A stretch of 13,682 nucleotides of DNA from the NCBI GenBank assembly GCA_051648405.1, contig JBOFFC010000094.1, forward strand, positions 1 through 13,682, written 5' to 3'. The notes below the pieces were generated by a model. That model was given only the letters and a program-made list of their open reading frames with translations. It ran no database searches and was not told where the DNA came from. Source of the stretch: JBOFFC01 sp051648405. Its GTDB lineage: Bacteria; Planctomycetota; Planctomycetia; Pirellulales; Lacipirellulaceae. This document shows positions 6,568-13,632 of this stretch, one piece after another (the first letter of the stretch is position 1; every line of letters begins with the position of its first letter). The translations under genes and the position numbers were made by a program.

Positions 6568-8138
6568 GGGTTCCGCCCTTCCGGCGCAATGAGACGATCG
6601 TCCGACTCGGATGCCGTGTCTTTCCCAGAGCCCCGGTCGTTGACCGTAACTCGCGTATCGTCGCCCACGCTATCGACGTTGCCGGTGGCAGGGGCCGGAC
6701 TAGGCTCTTGCAAGGGACTCATGACGAGCCACACTGCGACAACGATCGCCACCACGGCCATGCCAAGGAACCAGGCGTCGGTTTGTCGTGACGGTGTTGC
6801 AAAAATCGCTGATCGCTTCGCCGACGAAGCCCCTCCACCCCGGGCGCCGTGTGCTTCTACCGGGTCCGTCACCGGCGCGCTGGGAGGTGGAATCAGCTCC
6901 GGTGCGTAGTCGGAGTACAACTTGTCAAGTGGCTTGGCGCCCTGAACGTGGACCTTGAACTGAACCCCCGGACCAGCCGGCGTGAGCCGCAAGACGTCGC
7001 CCGATCGCAACGGAGTCAGTCCCCGCGCGCACTGCTGGTTGACGTAGATCGCCCGCTCCCCCTCGGGAGAAACACGCCACCCGTCGGGCCCACGAGACAC
7101 ATGCAGTCGCACCCCCTCCGCGCCGGGGATACTCGCCGGAAACGGCGCGTCGTCCCCGGGCCCACCGATCACAAAGTGATCGCGGTTGACTCCCGTCGTG
7201 TGATCCACTGGGCCGAAAAACCGCAGCCCGATCGTCACTTGACCCGTAGGCGTCGAGGGTTTGGCCGCCTGCTGCTGACCGGCAGAGCCGGTGGCGGCGA
7301 TAGCCCGGGCTCGAGCCTCGTCCGCCGCGTCGAGGGCGCGCAGCACTTCGGCAACGTTCGCTGGACGACCGGCGACGTCGCGGTTTAACAGCTCGCGAAG
7401 CGCTCGCTCGAACTCGGGTGATGCTTCCTTCCCCACTGCGGCAAACGACGGAAGCTGTCGGTCGGTGGCGGTGTGCCACTCTGCCCAAAACTCCTCGCCA
7501 GGGCTCAAGTAGGGGGACGAAGACCGCAGCCAAGTCTCGCACTCCGCGCCGACGAAAAGCTCGAGCGCAACGAACCCCAAGCAGTAAAGGTCCGTCGCCT
7601 CGGAGACTTTCTTCCCTCCGAGCAACTGCTCCGACGCGAGATACCGCGCGGACCCGTCGCCGAGACGCCGCTTGCAGCCGTCACGCGGGCTGGCGAACAG
7701 ACCGTCGCTCAACAGCACTTCGCCCCGGTCGTCAAGAAGCAAGTTCGTCGGCTTCAAGTTCAGGTGCAACAGCCCTCGGTCGTGGAGAGCCGACAGACCG
7801 CGCAGCGCGCCTCGGAGCATGCGCGCGGTCGTTTCCTCGTCGAGCCCACCCCTGACGACCCGCCCGGCGGCAGACCCTGGGCAGAGCGGGTAGACAACCA
7901 CGCCGTCGGCATGGTCCAGGTCCATTAGAGGCGCCACGCCCGGCGCGAAGACCTCGCTCCAACGTTCGGCGGACCTAAGAAACTCGGCCCGGAGCGGGGC
8001 GTCTTCCCAAGCGCAGTCCCGCACTCGCCGCAGGGCAACCCCGCGGTCGGGCGAGCTCGGGTCGATCCCTCGAAACACCTCGCAGACGGGTCCCTCGCCG
8101 ATGACCTCCTGTGCCGAGTATTGCTGCAACGCGCTCAT
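6564..8138 (-). CDS. Membrane-anchored Ser/Thr pseudokinase with FHA-like domain
   Basis: Numbering is from ATG 8138. A GTG at 8219 would add 27 Arg/Pro/Ala-rich residues; ATG is preferred because it sits just before the fold. The Hanks-type kinase fold spans about 6-275. The glycine loop VIGEGPVCEVFRG (12-24) is good, but the VAIK Lys is Arg37 (VALRR), the helix-C Glu position is Ser56 (FLRSA), and HRD is HLN (125-127). KPTN (129-132) follows normally. DFG is SDGL with Asp145 kept. The catalytic Asp, Lys and Glu are thus all missing, and phosphotransfer is unlikely. Residues about 299-401 form an FHA-like beta domain (HFVIGGPGDD, LHVSR, YVNQQ). One transmembrane helix lies at about 456-476, followed by a short acidic tail. 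Kinase inside and tail outside is inferred from topology. It overlaps hsp70 by four bases. A degenerate but active kinase cannot be fully excluded. Confidence 0.88.
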   Translation of the reverse strand: MSALQQYSAQEVIGEGPVCEVFRGIDPSSPDRGVALRRVRDCAWEDAPLRAEFLRSAERWSEVFAPGVAPLMDLDHADGVVVYPLCPGSAAGRVVRGGLDEETTARMLRGALRGLSALHDRGLLHLNLKPTNLLLDDRGEVLLSDGLFASPRDGCKRRLGDGSARYLASEQLLGGKKVSEATDLYCLGFVALELFVGAECETWLRSSSPYLSPGEEFWAEWHTATDRQLPSFAAVGKEASPEFERALRELLNRDVAGRPANVAEVLRALDAADEARARAIAATGSAGQQQAAKPSTPTGQVTIGLRFFGPVDHTTGVNRDHFVIGGPGDDAPFPASIPGAEGVRLHVSRGPDGWRVSPEGERAIYVNQQCARGLTPLRSGDVLRLTPAGPGVQFKVHVQGAKPLDKLYSDYAPELIPPPSAPVTDPVEAHGARGGGASSAKRSAIFATPSRQTDAWFLGMAVVAIVVAVWLVMSPLQEPSPAPATGNVDSVGDDTRVTVNDRGSGKDTASESDDRLIAPEGRNP

Positions 8139-8523
8139 GCCATGCAATCGTTCCGCGGGGGGACGGGCCCGCGGGGCGGTGCGAGCGGACGAGCCGCGGG
8201 GCTTCCGTAGGGCGAACACAGTGTAGCCAACCGGGAGTTCGGCGCCAGGAACAGAGTACAGTCAAGAAACGACCGGGCCGGTTCCGATGCGCGCTGAAAT
8301 GCTCTGGCATCTGCTGGATTTCGTCCGATGCGATCTCCTCGGGGCCGCAACGGCGTCGTCGGCGACGGAGACGACGACAATCAACGGCCAGGAATTGGCC
8401 TGGATGCACCCCGAGTTGCTTCTTCGTAGAGGGCCGACGATGTATAAACCGGAGCCCCGACGCGAAGGCTCAGCTTGTGCGGCCCGCGGACGATGGCGAC
8501 TAGGCAGGTCTGGAGAACCGTCC
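8139..8523. other. 385-base divergent region between pseudokinase and sigma-factor genes
   Basis: No convincing gene is seen here. The sigma-factor frame is open back to ATG 8287, with further ATGs at 8299, 8404 and 8440, but the translation is Arg/Thr/Gly-rich and unlike any sigma N terminus. The pseudokinase frame is open to GTG 8219. The stretch must carry both divergent promoters. TATAAA (8443-8448) is a possible -10 for the plus strand, but TTGCTT (8416-8421) is 21 bases away, too far for a standard sigma-70 site. No repeat array or RNA gene is recognisable. Confidence 0.5.
8248..8273 (+). promoter_or_regulatory. Possible ECF-type promoter upstream of the sigma-factor gene
   Basis: GGAAC (8248-8252) is followed after exactly 17 bases by CGAC (8270-8273). 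Many ECF sigma factors recognise a GGAAC-type -35 with a CGTC-type -10 at 16-17 bases, and often their own promoter. The match is short and one -10 base differs from CGTC, so this is a candidate for autoregulation only. If used, the leader to GTG 8524 would be about 245 bases. Confidence 0.22.
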
Positions 8524-9138
8524 GTGGACGAGGAAGCTCAGGAGTTTGCGTTGGCGGAAGCAGCCGCCGGCGGCGACCGCGACGCATTCAGTCGCCTTAT
8601 CTTGCGCAATCACGCTTCGGTGCTGCGCTATGTAGAGAGCAAGCGGCCGGCCACGGCCCCCGCATGGTTGAGTGCCGAGGAAGTCGTCCAGGAAGCGGTC
8701 ATCAAGGCAATAAACGGGATCCGCGGGTTCAAACCGGAGAACCCCGGGTCGTTCCTTGCTTGGCTGCGGATGATCGCTCACAACACCCTGATCGACATGA
8801 TGCGTAAGGGAAAACGGACGCCAGTCTGCGATGCCCCCCCCGCCCGGGGGGGCGACTCCAGCAGCACCTACCGGGACGGCGTCGAGAACGCCGCCAGGGA
8901 GAGCTTGGGGCCCGGGGAAAAAGCGGGTAAAGCCGAACTGATCGGCGCCTTTCACGTTGCATTGGCCGAGCTGTCCGACGAGTATCAGCAGGTCATCCGT
9001 CTGCACTACTTGGGACACCAGTCGATCGCGGAAGTCGCCGCTCAGATGGGGATCAGCGAGGGGGCGGCCCGCGGGCTTAGGGACCGCGCCAAGCAGAGGC
9101 TCGGCGAGGCCATCGGCCGATTGTCGCTCTACATGTGA
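8524..9138 (+). CDS. ECF-type RNA polymerase sigma factor
   Basis: The product, counted from GTG 8524, is 204 residues, a normal ECF length. Region 2 covers about 19-99: GDRDAFSRLILRNHASVLRY, then SAEEVVQEAVIKAI and FLAWLRMIAHNTLIDMMRKGKR. A Gly/Ser-rich linker (about 104-135) leads to region 4 at about 145-197, with LSDEYQQVIRLHYLGHQSIAEV and the HTH AAQMGISEGAARGLRDRAKQRL. Such proteins direct RNA polymerase to specific promoters. GTG 8524 is chosen because GGAGA (8512-8516) sits seven bases upstream and sigma-like sequence begins there; ATG 8440 with GAGGG upstream is the best alternative. No anti-sigma factor gene is adjacent. Instead the neighbours are FHA and pseudokinase genes, suggesting control through phosphosignalling. 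The FHA gene follows 57 bases downstream, probably co-transcribed. Confidence 0.88.
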   Translation: MDEEAQEFALAEAAAGGDRDAFSRLILRNHASVLRYVESKRPATAPAWLSAEEVVQEAVIKAINGIRGFKPENPGSFLAWLRMIAHNTLIDMMRKGKRTPVCDAPPARGGDSSSTYRDGVENAARESLGPGEKAGKAELIGAFHVALAELSDEYQQVIRLHYLGHQSIAEVAAQMGISEGAARGLRDRAKQRLGEAIGRLSLYM

Positions 9139-9195
9139 TCTGGTCACCTGCTCGTAGCAGCCGCGCCACTCCCGCCTACCGCAGACTCGGCGCTT

Positions 9196-10179
9196 ATGCC
9201 GTCTCGCCCCGGTCCAACTCCGAGAGACACGCCGCGGCCCACGGGGACGCCGCCCAAGCCCGGGTTTGGGCACTCCGACGCCGCCAAGTTGCTCGAGATG
9301 ATGGGATTCGGCAGCGGAACCTCGAGCGGGCGGGTTGAGATCGACTTGAGCTCCGATTCGACCAACTCCGGCAACGCCGACGCGTCAGCCAACCTCACGA
9401 AGTCCGAGGGGGACGAGTCGGTCGGGGGTACGGTCGATGTCCCCGAGGACGTCCTCCGACAGCGACGCCAGAAGCCCGAGCTAGCCGCCGACCTTTCCTC
9501 CCCGAGCCCCGTGTCGGTCGAAGGGATCACGTCGCGGCGCAGCACACTGATCTCGACCCTGGCGTACCGGCCGACCCGTCGTGGTCCGATGGCGGTCCTG
9601 AGCGTCTACGACGACGACCAGCAGGGGGCAGAGCTTGTCCGGATCCGCAAAGCGCCCTTTACGATCGGCCGCCAACTCGGGGAGCTCGTGGTGCCGAACG
9701 AGCTGCAGATGTCGCGACGCCACGCTCGAATCGACCTCGTGCAGGAGGGGGACGCGTGGGTCTGGTACCTGACCGACCTCAACTCGACCAACGGCACCTA
9801 CATCGAGGTTAACGAAATCGCCCTCGTCGATCGCGCCGATGCGATGATCGCGGGGGAGGTCGTGCGGTTCGAGCAACCGAGTGGGAAGGACGCCTTCTTG
9901 GTGCACGTGACCCCCGACCGGGGCGAAGAACGGATCCCGCTCCCCGCCGGGTCGCACTTGCTGGGGACCGACGGACGGCAGTGTCTGTCGCTGCTGCGAG
10001 GGGCGCCCTACCTCGACCCGTGCCACGTGCGGATCGAGTGCGACGCCCGCGGCCGCTGGCGGATGCTCGACCTCGGGAGCACCAACGGGATCTGGCGCGT
10101 GGTCAGTGGCCGCGAGCCGCTGACCAATGGCGCCCGATTCCAGCTCGGCGAGCAGCGCTTCGGCTTCTTCCTGCCGTAG
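9196..10179 (+). CDS. Two-FHA-domain protein with long disordered N terminus
   Basis: The 327-residue product begins with about 130 residues rich in Pro, Ser, Gly and Asp, probably disordered and offering several Thr/Ser as possible phosphosites. FHA1 (about 148-226) has all usual ligand-binding landmarks: FTIGR (R159), MSRRHA (S173, H176) and DLNSTNGT (N199). FHA2 (about 246-327) is degenerate: GR is GT (257-258), the SRxH Ser is Asp274 (DPCH), while His277 and the STNG Asn297 remain. So FHA1 probably binds phosphothreonine and FHA2 may serve dimerisation or structure. The start is ATG 9196, without a clear ribosome site, consistent with read-through from the sigma gene 57 bases upstream. 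No signal peptide or membrane segment is present, so it should be cytoplasmic. No enzyme domain is seen. Confidence 0.88.
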   Translation: MPSRPGPTPRDTPRPTGTPPKPGFGHSDAAKLLEMMGFGSGTSSGRVEIDLSSDSTNSGNADASANLTKSEGDESVGGTVDVPEDVLRQRRQKPELAADLSSPSPVSVEGITSRRSTLISTLAYRPTRRGPMAVLSVYDDDQQGAELVRIRKAPFTIGRQLGELVVPNELQMSRRHARIDLVQEGDAWVWYLTDLNSTNGTYIEVNEIALVDRADAMIAGEVVRFEQPSGKDAFLVHVTPDRGEERIPLPAGSHLLGTDGRQCLSLLRGAPYLDPCHVRIECDARGRWRMLDLGSTNGIWRVVSGREPLTNGARFQLGEQRFGFFLP

Positions 10180-10327
10180 CGACGAACGTGCGGCTTGCCG
10201 CAGTCGTGGCGTTGTCAATTTTTCTGGTTGGGCGCGCGCAGGAGGCGACCGGTGGGCGTTGATCAGGGGAGAGCCGTCAATCGAGCGGCGAACCTGTCCC
10301 GCCCCGAACCCCGCCAGGAGCCAACCG

Positions 10328-11131
10328 ATGACCCTCCGCCCCCAAGCTGCCTCGGTGCTGTCCCTTGTGGTCGTGCTGCTCGCGGGCGCGACGCCCGTTG
10401 CCGCACAGTCCCGCTCGTCGCTCTCGGACGGCGTGCTTCAGCCGGCGCGGCAACAGGGCCCCTCGACACCGCCGAACCACCACAGCTCGACATTCATCGA
10501 AGGGTACTTGCGAGGCCGAGCCGCTGTGCTCGACGGCGAGTCGAACTGGATGATCTCGCGGGCGCAGGCGAACTTCATCAACGCACACGCCGCGATGGCG
10601 TGGGAGGACGCCAAGCAACTGCACGGGGAACTGTTCCAACAACGAGTCCAAAACTACCTCCGCAGCATCGAGCGCTCGCGTGCTCACGAGACCGAACGCC
10701 ATCAGGTGGGCCTCAAGAAGCTCGCCGAGCGGGCGCGCGACTACTACTACGGGGTGTACTCCCTCAACTCGGACGAGCTCGATCGCGCCACGGGTGAGCT
10801 CGCCTGGCCGCAGAGCTTGCGTGGTGAGGAGTTCGACGACGAGCGCCAGCGGATCGAGTCCCTCGTTCGTCAGATGGTGATGGCCGGCGCGGACCCCGAC
10901 GAGTTGTTCAGCGAGCCGATCATCGAGACTGCCAAAGAGATGCGGAACCGGCTTGGCGACCGCGAGCTCTCTGCCGAAGTGCGCCGGGAGGCCGTCGATT
11001 TCCTGGTCGGCCTGGTCTACGAGGCCGCCTTTATGTTCGAGCGGGACAAGGCGTCGCAGCCCGACGTAGCGCAAGCGTCGGTCGACCGCCAGCCTCGGTT
11101 GAGCGTCCAGCCGGCGTCGTTCTCCCGCTGA
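10328..11131 (+). CDS. Secreted, helix-rich protein of unknown function
   Basis: The start is ATG 10328: AGGAG (10316-10320) lies seven bases upstream, and the translation there opens with a Sec signal peptide (core SVLSLVVVLLAG, cleavage after VAA at about 24-26). The frame is open further upstream to 10127, but that overlaps the FHA gene. The 267-residue product is mostly charged and helical after cleavage. Landmarks are FIEGYLRGRAAVLDGESNWM, AQANFINAHAAMAWEDAKQL and RDYYYGVYSLNSDELDRATG. It has no cysteine and no catalytic motif that I recognise. It resembles a class of planctomycete secreted proteins with a RG-A-GE-N signature; function unknown. It lies 148 bases after the FHA gene and may be the last gene of that run or a separate unit. 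Confidence 0.8.
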   Translation: MTLRPQAASVLSLVVVLLAGATPVAAQSRSSLSDGVLQPARQQGPSTPPNHHSSTFIEGYLRGRAAVLDGESNWMISRAQANFINAHAAMAWEDAKQLHGELFQQRVQNYLRSIERSRAHETERHQVGLKKLAERARDYYYGVYSLNSDELDRATGELAWPQSLRGEEFDDERQRIESLVRQMVMAGADPDELFSEPIIETAKEMRNRLGDRELSAEVRREAVDFLVGLVYEAAFMFERDKASQPDVAQASVDRQPRLSVQPASFSR

Positions 11132-11303
11132 GTGCGCGGCGTGCTGTGCCGATCGGTTGGAACGGTGAGCGGAACGCGCCCTCCTCGCGGAGGCATCTCT
11201 CGTCGCCGCCGGTCCGCGGGCTCAAGCCTCGAAGACACGGCGACCATTCTCGCCCGTGAGTTTGCCAACCTCTCGTAGACAGCCTTATCCACAGGAGGGC
11301 GAC

Positions 11304-12095
11304 GTGCTACTGCTCGCAAACGGTCTCGAGGGGATGTTCGCCAGGTCGGTTCGCGGTGACGTCGTCACCTACGCCGTGGCCTGGCCGATCTTCGGCCTGA
11401 TGGGACTCGTTGTGATCGGGGTCTTCGTCCAGGCTTGGAGACTACACAAGGTTGAAGACGCCCGATGGATTGGGGCGTCTGTCATCGGCGCGGGGTTGGC
11501 CGTGGTCTTCGGCATCCTTGCCGCGGACAGGGTGGTTATCACTCCCAGCTCCTTCGAGCACCGCTCGCTGGGTTTCACGGGCCCGCGCGTGCAGCGGTTC
11601 GACTTCGCCGAACTCTCCGCAGTCTTCATCGAAACGGAGAGTAAGAAGACTTCGCGAAGGGGGTTTGAAAACGTCTGCTACTCCTACTCGCTAGGCTTTC
11701 GCGACAAGAACGGCGCCGACCAGTTCGTGACGATGGGGGACTCCAAGTGTGGGGCGATCCTTGAGGCGGCTCGAACGGCCGAGGCGGCTGGCCTTACTGT
11801 CTCGGGGATCACCACCAGACTGCGGGAACACGGCGGCCAGATCGACCCCCGCAGCGAAGCGGCGCTGGCCGCTCAAGCGGCGCGCGACGAACAAGAGAGA
11901 ATGATCGACCAAATGCACCGTCAGTTGGCGGAGGTGGCGGTGGTCGAGCGATTGCAGAGCGACTTTGCCCTCAGCGACGAACAGTTCCAGCAACTCCTGA
12001 AGGCCGAGTGGCGGTCCCACCGCTCGGAAGAGGCAGTACCCCCCTGGATGTTTGCGATAGCCCACGACTTCCGGACAGCGGCGGGGGCGGGATAA
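11304..12095 (+). CDS. Two-TM membrane protein with PH-like domain and helical C terminus
   Basis: The start is GTG 11304: AGGAGGG (11293-11299) lies four bases upstream, whereas GTG 11256 has no such site. The 263-residue product has two transmembrane helices, about 21-45 and 55-75, separated by a short loop. A beta-rich segment (about 76-146) begins VVITPSSFEHRSLGF, with QRFDFAELSAVFIE, resembling a bacterial PH-like fold just after a TM pair; this is an inference from pattern. A helical, charged region (185-240: AALAAQAARDEQERMIDQM, LSDEQFQQLLKAEWR) follows. Function unknown. The stop TAA (12093-12095) touches the apparent left edge of an IS3-type element, so the natural C terminus may have been cut off or replaced. 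It is 172 bases downstream of the secreted-protein gene. Confidence 0.78.
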   Translation: MLLLANGLEGMFARSVRGDVVTYAVAWPIFGLMGLVVIGVFVQAWRLHKVEDARWIGASVIGAGLAVVFGILAADRVVITPSSFEHRSLGFTGPRVQRFDFAELSAVFIETESKKTSRRGFENVCYSYSLGFRDKNGADQFVTMGDSKCGAILEAARTAEAAGLTVSGITTRLREHGGQIDPRSEAALAAQAARDEQERMIDQMHRQLAEVAVVERLQSDFALSDEQFQQLLKAEWRSHRSEEAVPPWMFAIAHDFRTAAGAG

Positions 12096-12391
12096 TGGTC
12101 CCCCAAGGAGGTCCGAATGATGCACGAACAAGAGGATGGCCGGCGTGTCCGGCGGACGTACGACGAGGCGTTCAAGCGGGAGGCGGTGCGGCTTGTCGCG
12201 GAGGAGGGGTACACCTTCAAGGCGGCCGCGACGTCGCTTGGGATGAGCGAGCAGAGCCTGAGGGCCTGGCACGCGAAGCTCGTCCCGGCGCCGCCGCCGT
12301 GCGGAGAGAACGCCTCGCTGACGGAGCTGAAGGAGGAGAACGCGCGGCTCCGCCGGCAGCTGAAGCGGGCCGAGATGGAGCGTGAAATTCT
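12096..12391 (+). mobile_element. IS3-family element remnant, left end plus orfA
   Basis: The likely left boundary is TGGTCCCCC at 12096, directly after the membrane-protein stop; the TG-plus-C-run end resembles several IS3-group termini. The orfA coding sequence follows, and homology stops at about 12391. orfB, carrying the DDE catalytic domain, and the right end are absent, so the element cannot move by itself. The precise ends are estimates. Confidence 0.6.
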
Positions 12392-12572
12392 ACCTCTGGA
12401 TCGGTCAACTCTTTTTTCGCCCTACTGCCCTTCATTCGGCAGTGGGACGCCTAGGAACCCGCGGCGTCCGTCGCTCCTGGCCAATCTGTTGGACGTAGTC
12501 GATCACGCCCAGCGACCGAAGAATCCGTTGCTCGCCGAGCGGCAGCTGCTCGAACCCGTGAACCGACGGTAG
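12117..12572 (+). pseudogene. Truncated IS3-family transposase OrfA
   Basis: The start is at tandem ATGs (12117 and 12120) behind AAGGAGG (12105-12111). The first 92 residues are typical IS3 OrfA: RRTYDEAFKREAVRLVAEEG, a helix-turn-helix (FKAAATSLGMSEQSLRAWH), then a leucine-zipper-like ENARLRRQLKRAEMEREIL. Intact proteins continue from EREIL into a KKAAA-type end and the orfB frameshift region. Here the sequence switches to PLDRSTLFSP and unrelated residues, which are antisense to the IS110 transposase, until a chance stop at 12570-12572. OrfA normally provides DNA binding for the OrfAB transposase. The junction at about 12388-12393 is where later DNA arrived. Confidence 0.8.
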
Positions 12573-13569
12573 GCCTTCCTGACGACAGACTTCAGCCAGC
12601 GACGGCGTCAGGCGCGTGGGCGGATTGGCGCCGTTCTTGACGCCCGGTCGTCGGCCTTTGTGTTCGGGCTTGCGCAGTTCCCCGGTGACCGCGACCCGCA
12701 GCCGCGAAAGCTTCTGTTGCGTCGTCGCCGGATTAGCGTAACGGTACGGTTCGTTGTTCTTGAGCATCAACCAGGCGACGCCGACCAGCTTCCGGGCGGT
12801 GGCGCAGACGGCGACGTTCCAGCACTTGCGCTTGGCGAGTCGGCGGAAGAACACGCCCAGCGGCCCCGCCTGCCGGCCCATGTTCTGGGCCGCTTGCGTG
12901 AGGAGCCAGCGGGCGTGGGAGGACCCTCGCTTGGAGATCGGACCGTAGTGGCAGGTATTCGCAGACTGCTTGACCGACGGCGTCAGGCCGAGATAGCTGG
13001 CGGCGTGATCACCGTCGGCGAACCGGGACAGATCGCCCAGGGCGGCGACGAGCGCGAGCGCGACGCAGTAGTCGACGCCGGGAATCGTCATCAGCAGCCG
13101 CACCCGCGCTTGATTCCAAGCCTGTTGCCGGAGCGAGACTTCCAACTCGGCGATCTCCTGGTCGACTCCCTTGATGAGCCGCAAGTCCGAGTCGATAAGG
13201 GCGCGTTGATCGGCCGGCAGTTCGCAGCCGGCCAACCACGTCAATCCCTGCTGGCTGAACAGCGTCTTCACGGGGACGACCACCAGCCGGCTTGCCAGCA
13301 CGCTCTGGATGCGGTTCTTGAGCCGCGTCCGCTCCGACACCAGTCGCTCGCGTCGTCCGGTGAGTTGCCTGAGCGATCGGGTCTCCGGGTCGGGAACCCA
13401 CACGCTCGGCAAATAATCGCACCGCAGCAACTGTGCCAAGACTTCAGCGTCGACCTTGTCGGTCTTGACCTTCGCTTCAGCGATCGCCTTGGTTTTCATG
13501 GGATTGCTGACGACGAGCCGACCGACCAGCGGCTGGAGCAGGTCGGCCGAGATATCGTCAAGAGTTGAC
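12404..13569. repeat. 10-base inverted repeat pair flanking the IS110 remnant
   Basis: GTCAACTCTT at 12404-12413 and its exact reverse complement AAGAGTTGAC at 13560-13569 face each other 1166 bases apart, outer end to outer end. The left copy lies 13 bases inside the IS3 orfA breakpoint. The right copy lies within the last transposase-like codons before homology is lost. They could be element termini or subterminal repeats, but IS110 elements usually lack terminal repeats and the right copy falls in coding sequence, so coincidence is possible. Confidence 0.4.
12420..12447. repeat. Hairpin-forming repeat at the 3' end of the IS110 transposase gene
   Basis: CCCTACTGCC (12420-12429) and GGCAGTGGGA (12438-12447) form a near-perfect 10-base stem, with the inner six pairs exact and an 8-base loop. 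The transposase stop codon lies in the loop. A T-run at 12412-12417 is on the wrong side to make a terminator for either strand. It may be a structural end of the IS110 element. Confidence 0.4.
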
Positions 13570-13571
13570 GC
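12432..13571 (-). pseudogene. IS110-family transposase, N terminus missing
   Basis: The first Met (ATG 13499) gives 355 residues. It reads MKTKAIAEAKVKTDKVDAEV, which is internal sequence in intact IS110 proteins and holds the last acidic residues of the DEDD RuvC-like domain (D14, D17). The frame is open upstream, and about 24 further codons (STLDDISADLLQPLVGRLVV, then SNP) still look homologous. The first Asp motif (GIDV-like) is absent from all minus frames before the window ends. The C-terminal Tnp domain is intact: IPGVDYCVALALVAALGD (139-156), GLTPSVKQSAN and GPISKRGSSHARWLL (186-200) with the candidate catalytic Ser. A 90-residue charged tail follows. These recombinases use a bridge RNA from the non-coding end. 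The 3' flank is only about 40 bases, and the 5' flank, where an IS110-group guide would sit, is lost. Probably inactive. Confidence 0.78.
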
Positions 13572-13632
13572 GTCGGCAAAAAGTCCCCGTACGACCTGGC
13601 GTTTGGGGGGAGTCTGGCGCTAGATTGCGGTG

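Noticed and set aside
5725..6909. 394-codon open frame on + opposite hsp70
   Set aside because: It is antisense to an Hsp70 with all ATP-site motifs, and its translation is Arg/Glu/Val-rich without family features. It is a product of high GC third positions.
8500..9273. 257-codon open frame on - opposite the sigma factor
   Set aside because: Sigma regions 2 and 4 are clear on +; the minus translation has no motif.
10180..10327. TGCGG-CTTG-CCGCA hairpin at about 10189-10202 as a terminator after the FHA gene
   Set aside because: The stem is only five pairs and the T-run is about 20 bases further downstream, too far for an intrinsic terminator.
10277..11074. 265-codon open frame on - opposite the secreted helical protein
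   Set aside because: The + frame has a perfect Shine-Dalgarno site and a signal peptide; the minus frame has neither and is Leu/Val/Arg-rich shadow sequence.
11132..11303. CCTCC-TCGC-GGAGG hairpin after the secreted-protein gene
   Set aside because: Short stem with no U tract in GC-rich DNA; no support beyond chance.
12400..12447. Hairpin plus T6 as an intrinsic terminator
   Set aside because: The T-run lies 5' of the hairpin on + and becomes an A-run 3' of it on -, so neither strand has a stem followed by U residues.
12660..13568. 302-codon open frame on + opposite the IS110 transposase
   Set aside because: The minus strand carries recognisable IS110 motifs; the + translation is a compositional shadow.
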